NCBI GenBank assembly: GCA_951394045.1
Contig: OX595987.1
Span: 2,542,001-2,606,000, forward strand
DNA from: Nitzschia sp. DOCU1
Lineage: Eukaryota; Bacillariophyta; Bacillariophyceae; Bacillariales; Bacillariaceae
Direction of reading: 5' to 3'
DNA: 64,000 nucleotides
The notes beneath the pieces were generated by a model, which had not been told where the DNA came from, did no database searches, and was given only the letters and a program-made list of their open reading frames with translations. The position numbers and the translations under genes are program-made. This document shows, piece after piece, positions 61,932 to 64,000 of this stretch (within the stretch, counting starts at the first letter, position 1; the number at the start of each line of letters is the position of its first letter).

Positions 61932-63344
61932 TTAAAATAAGCTGGATTTTGGCTTGGCCGGTGCGTCGTAGTCGTCGTTGCTATTGCTTGTCGACAATGG
62001 TGTGGAGATCTCGGCGTCCAATAGTCTAGCCTGTTTCTCAAGTACAGATTGTACATGTTTCATGGGCAATCGACCGCCAGGCAAGTCGGACCATGTCGAT
62101 TTCAGTAGGTCTCGCAGCGGAGCCGGCCAAAACATGGAAATCACAGGTCGTTGCTTACGATGAAGAACTCTGGCTTGGATTTCTTGCGGTTGTAAGCCAC
62201 TCCACGCCTTGTCCAAATTCAACACTTCGTAAAGTAGAATTGCAAATGAGTACACGTCAGCTTTGAGATTGTACTTGTCGCCTCGCGCAATCTCTGGTGC
62301 CATGTAACGCATCGAACCTGTATTTCCCGTCATTTGGAAAAGTTCTTTGTCGCTGTTGTGTGGAGGTAGAACTTTTGCCAGGCCAAAGTCAAGGAGTTTG
62401 ACATTGCCGTTTCGATCAATTCCAACGTTCGAAAGTTTAAGGTCGCGGTGAATTATATTTTTGCTGTGTAGATAGGTCATGGCGTCCGCTAGCTGTTCCA
62501 TTGTTTCCACTCGCTCAAGAAGAATAACTGACCGATTATGCCGTCTTCCTTTGATGCCCCGTTTCACGATCCGGTTGTCGTTTGCCCTTTCTCTCCATTC
62601 GTTGAGGCGATCTATTAAAGTGCATTGTAATCTTTCCAGAACCAAGAAGAAAGAATCTCGTTTCCCACTTGCAAATCCTTCCACTGAAAGTACGGATCGT
62701 CCTTTAAGTTGAACAATATGAGGATGGTCCAAGGTGGCCAGCAGTGTTCCCTCGAGCAAAATATCGGCCGCACCGGTAGCATAGAGTCCTGAGTTCGTTA
62801 ACAATAAAGGACGCAAAACCTTTATTACCAGATCGTCTGGCCGACAAGTTCTCATGATTTCCTGGGCTGCTTCATCTTGTTCGGGTGTGCATGCTTTGGT
62901 CGTCTTGGCAGATTTCCACCGTCGAATCAGGAAAATGTCGGCAAAATTTCCAGAGCCAACCCGCTGTCCAAGATCAATTTCGCTATTCAAGAATCTAGCA
63001 AGCGAAGTCTCGAATCGGAACAGATCGAGGCCGTCGTTCGTTTCGGATAGTCGTTTTGCTAGTACCATATGAGCATGATCCATTACTCGAATGGCGGTGG
63101 AATTGGGCAGCGGTCTATCGCGCTTTGTAATCGGCCATGTCTCGTCGTCGAAATAATCATGTATGCTGCCACTATTGCTGCCTCTGCTTCCATTCGATCG
63201 GGCAAGAGATATATCGTCGGGGACATCGACTATTGTAGCGTGCTTCCATTCATCATGTTCTTGGTCTGTTGCCATGGTGGCAATCCGGTCTGTGTGCAAT
63301 TCAATGGGGGTACTATGGCCGATGGGGTAATGACAATTGCACAT
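61932..63344 (-). CDS. Serine/threonine (TKL-like) protein kinase
   Basis: A single exon of 470 residues starts at ATG 63344; an in-frame ATG at 63275 (MATDQEHDEW) is an alternative. The kinase domain begins at about residue 123 with the glycine loop IDLGQRVGSGNFADIFLI. It has the lysine in DDLVIKVLRP, the catalytic loop IIHRDLKLSNVGI, the metal loop LLDFGLAK and the activation end MRYMAPEIARGDKY, so it should be active. A long insert lies between the N-lobe strands (AKTTKACTPEQDEAAQEI) and another in the hinge region. The HPHIVQLKG and ADVYSFAILLYEVL patterns are TKL-like. The regulatory N-terminus has no named domain. The pathway is unknown. Confidence 0.85.
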   Translation of the reverse strand: MCNCHYPIGHSTPIELHTDRIATMATDQEHDEWKHATIVDVPDDISLARSNGSRGSNSGSIHDYFDDETWPITKRDRPLPNSTAIRVMDHAHMVLAKRLSETNDGLDLFRFETSLARFLNSEIDLGQRVGSGNFADIFLIRRWKSAKTTKACTPEQDEAAQEIMRTCRPDDLVIKVLRPLLLTNSGLYATGAADILLEGTLLATLDHPHIVQLKGRSVLSVEGFASGKRDSFFLVLERLQCTLIDRLNEWRERANDNRIVKRGIKGRRHNRSVILLERVETMEQLADAMTYLHSKNIIHRDLKLSNVGIDRNGNVKLLDFGLAKVLPPHNSDKELFQMTGNTGSMRYMAPEIARGDKYNLKADVYSFAILLYEVLNLDKAWSGLQPQEIQARVLHRKQRPVISMFWPAPLRDLLKSTWSDLPGGRLPMKHVQSVLEKQARLLDAEISTPLSTSNSNDDYDAPAKPKSSLF

Positions 63345-63641
63345 GTGTCAGTCATGCAACGGTCGAAAAGATCGCAATAGCCCCAAAACCGCACAAAGGT
63401 CTCGCGGTTTTGGAGGGAGAGACCTCTCACGCACAGACGTTTGGGAGCTCGAATATATTCAATCGAATTGGTCGCATTCACCGAAAAAGCGCGCGCCACT
63501 CAATAGAGTCTCGGCGTCGCAAAAGAAATAGAGAGAGCTGTCCTTTCGTTCAGCATTGACGATGGGAAGAGATGTTTTGACCATCTGCAATCCGACGAGT
63601 AACCAAAGTATGATGCTGTGATTGTCAATGGTTGTGAAACA
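63345..63641. other. Head-to-head gap between kinase and NSUN-like gene
   Basis: This 297-bp gap lies between divergent starts. No element is recognised. Confidence 0.4.
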
Positions 63642-64000
63642 ATGACCGAAAATGAACAGGCTTGTCTCCGTGATGGTCTACTGGCTCCCGAATTGAAGGA
63701 ATTTTATGACACGTACAACATTGAGCTTTCGGGTCTGCTAAACGCGGTGGCATCGTCGTCGGCCACTACACAAGGCATCAAAAGAAGCTCTTTTGCCTAT
63801 CGATTTGTACGTCTGAACCCTCGCTACAATGCTGACGAGACATTGCAATTGCTCAGGGACGAATTGAAGAACAATGGCCAGGAACCTCCTATCCGCGTCC
63901 CCTGGTTGCCCGATGACGAATTTTATGCTCTTCCCGACGACTTTGCATTGTCATCATCGACTTGCTTTCAGTCGGGCAGAATATATGGGATGGATGTGAG
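63642..64000 (+). CDS. NSUN/RsmB-type RNA (cytosine-5) methyltransferase, 3' truncated by window edge
   Basis: An open frame from ATG 63642 runs off the window after 119 codons. The visible part contains FAYRFVRLNPRYNADETLQLL, then PPIRVPWLPDDEFYALPDDF and CFQSGRIYGMDV. The sequence V-R-L-N followed by a P-W-L-P-x-x-F-Y-x-L block and a S-G-x-x-Y-G-M-D end is the typical entry into the SAM-binding core of NOL1/NOP2/Sun methyltransferases. These make m5C in rRNA or tRNA. The catalytic cysteines lie beyond the window, so activity cannot be judged. No presequence is seen at the start (MTENEQACLRDG). Confidence 0.65.
   Translation, partial: MTENEQACLRDGLLAPELKEFYDTYNIELSGLLNAVASSSATTQGIKRSSFAYRFVRLNPRYNADETLQLLRDELKNNGQEPPIRVPWLPDDEFYALPDDFALSSSTCFQSGRIYGMDV

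Overview
The window looks like nuclear DNA of a pennate diatom, most probably Phaeodactylum tricornutum or a close relative. This is inferred from three things. (i) Several predicted proteins start with an ER signal peptide ending in the diatom plastid motif A-F-A-P or a variant (PsbM, the LHC protein, the Alb3-like insertase, the orphan at 61229). (ii) There is a fucoxanthin-chlorophyll type light-harvesting protein. (iii) The genes are compact, with short GT-AG introns of about 66-110 nt. I found no rRNA, tRNA, CRISPR array, prophage or intact transposon. Every splice model below was deduced by hand from frame continuity, splice consensus and family conservation, with no transcript data.

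Layout. 0-6.5 kb: two tandem PAP2 lipid phosphatases (the first cut by the window edge), then a small ubiquitin cluster (RING protein, E2 with UBA domain, RING-H2 protein) and a 2H phosphoesterase. 7-13 kb: a membrane-anchored double cytochrome-b5-like (MAPR) protein and two major-facilitator transporters in head-to-head orientation (sugar type and SLC43-like). 13-21.4 kb: an HMG-box protein, a membrane-anchored sulfotransferase, a MATE transporter, bestrophin-like channel 1, a small orphan and a mitochondrial-type methyltransferase. 21.7-31.5 kb: the T7-type mitochondrial RNA polymerase, dynein light chain LC8, a DUF1995 protein, a YqeH/NOA1-type circularly permuted GTPase and nuclear-encoded PsbM. 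32-43 kb: an LHC protein, bestrophin-like channel 2, a cap-type FtsJ 2'-O-methyltransferase, a divergent homeodomain-like protein, a thylakoid-lumen pentapeptide protein, a second DUF1995 protein and a prolyl 4-hydroxylase. 43.6-64 kb: a plastid sigma-70 factor, a large SPRY protein, Alb3, Sec66, an inorganic pyrophosphatase, a kynurenine-type aminotransferase, a WD40 protein, a TauE/SafE transporter, TRAPPC2, a plastid orphan, a TKL-like kinase and the start of an NSUN-type RNA methyltransferase.

Functional threads. About ten products are probably plastid proteins for photosystem assembly, light harvesting, plastid transcription or thylakoid insertion. Two proteins serve organelle transcription (RPOT and sigma), and three serve ubiquitination. 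Many neighbours are head-to-head pairs with 300-930 bp between starts, so shared promoters are likely, but I could not recognise defined promoter elements. Repeats are few: a 66-bp tandem duplication at 32178, an 80-bp imperfect tandem repeat at 5551, an 11-bp inverted repeat at 42989 and minor simple repeats.
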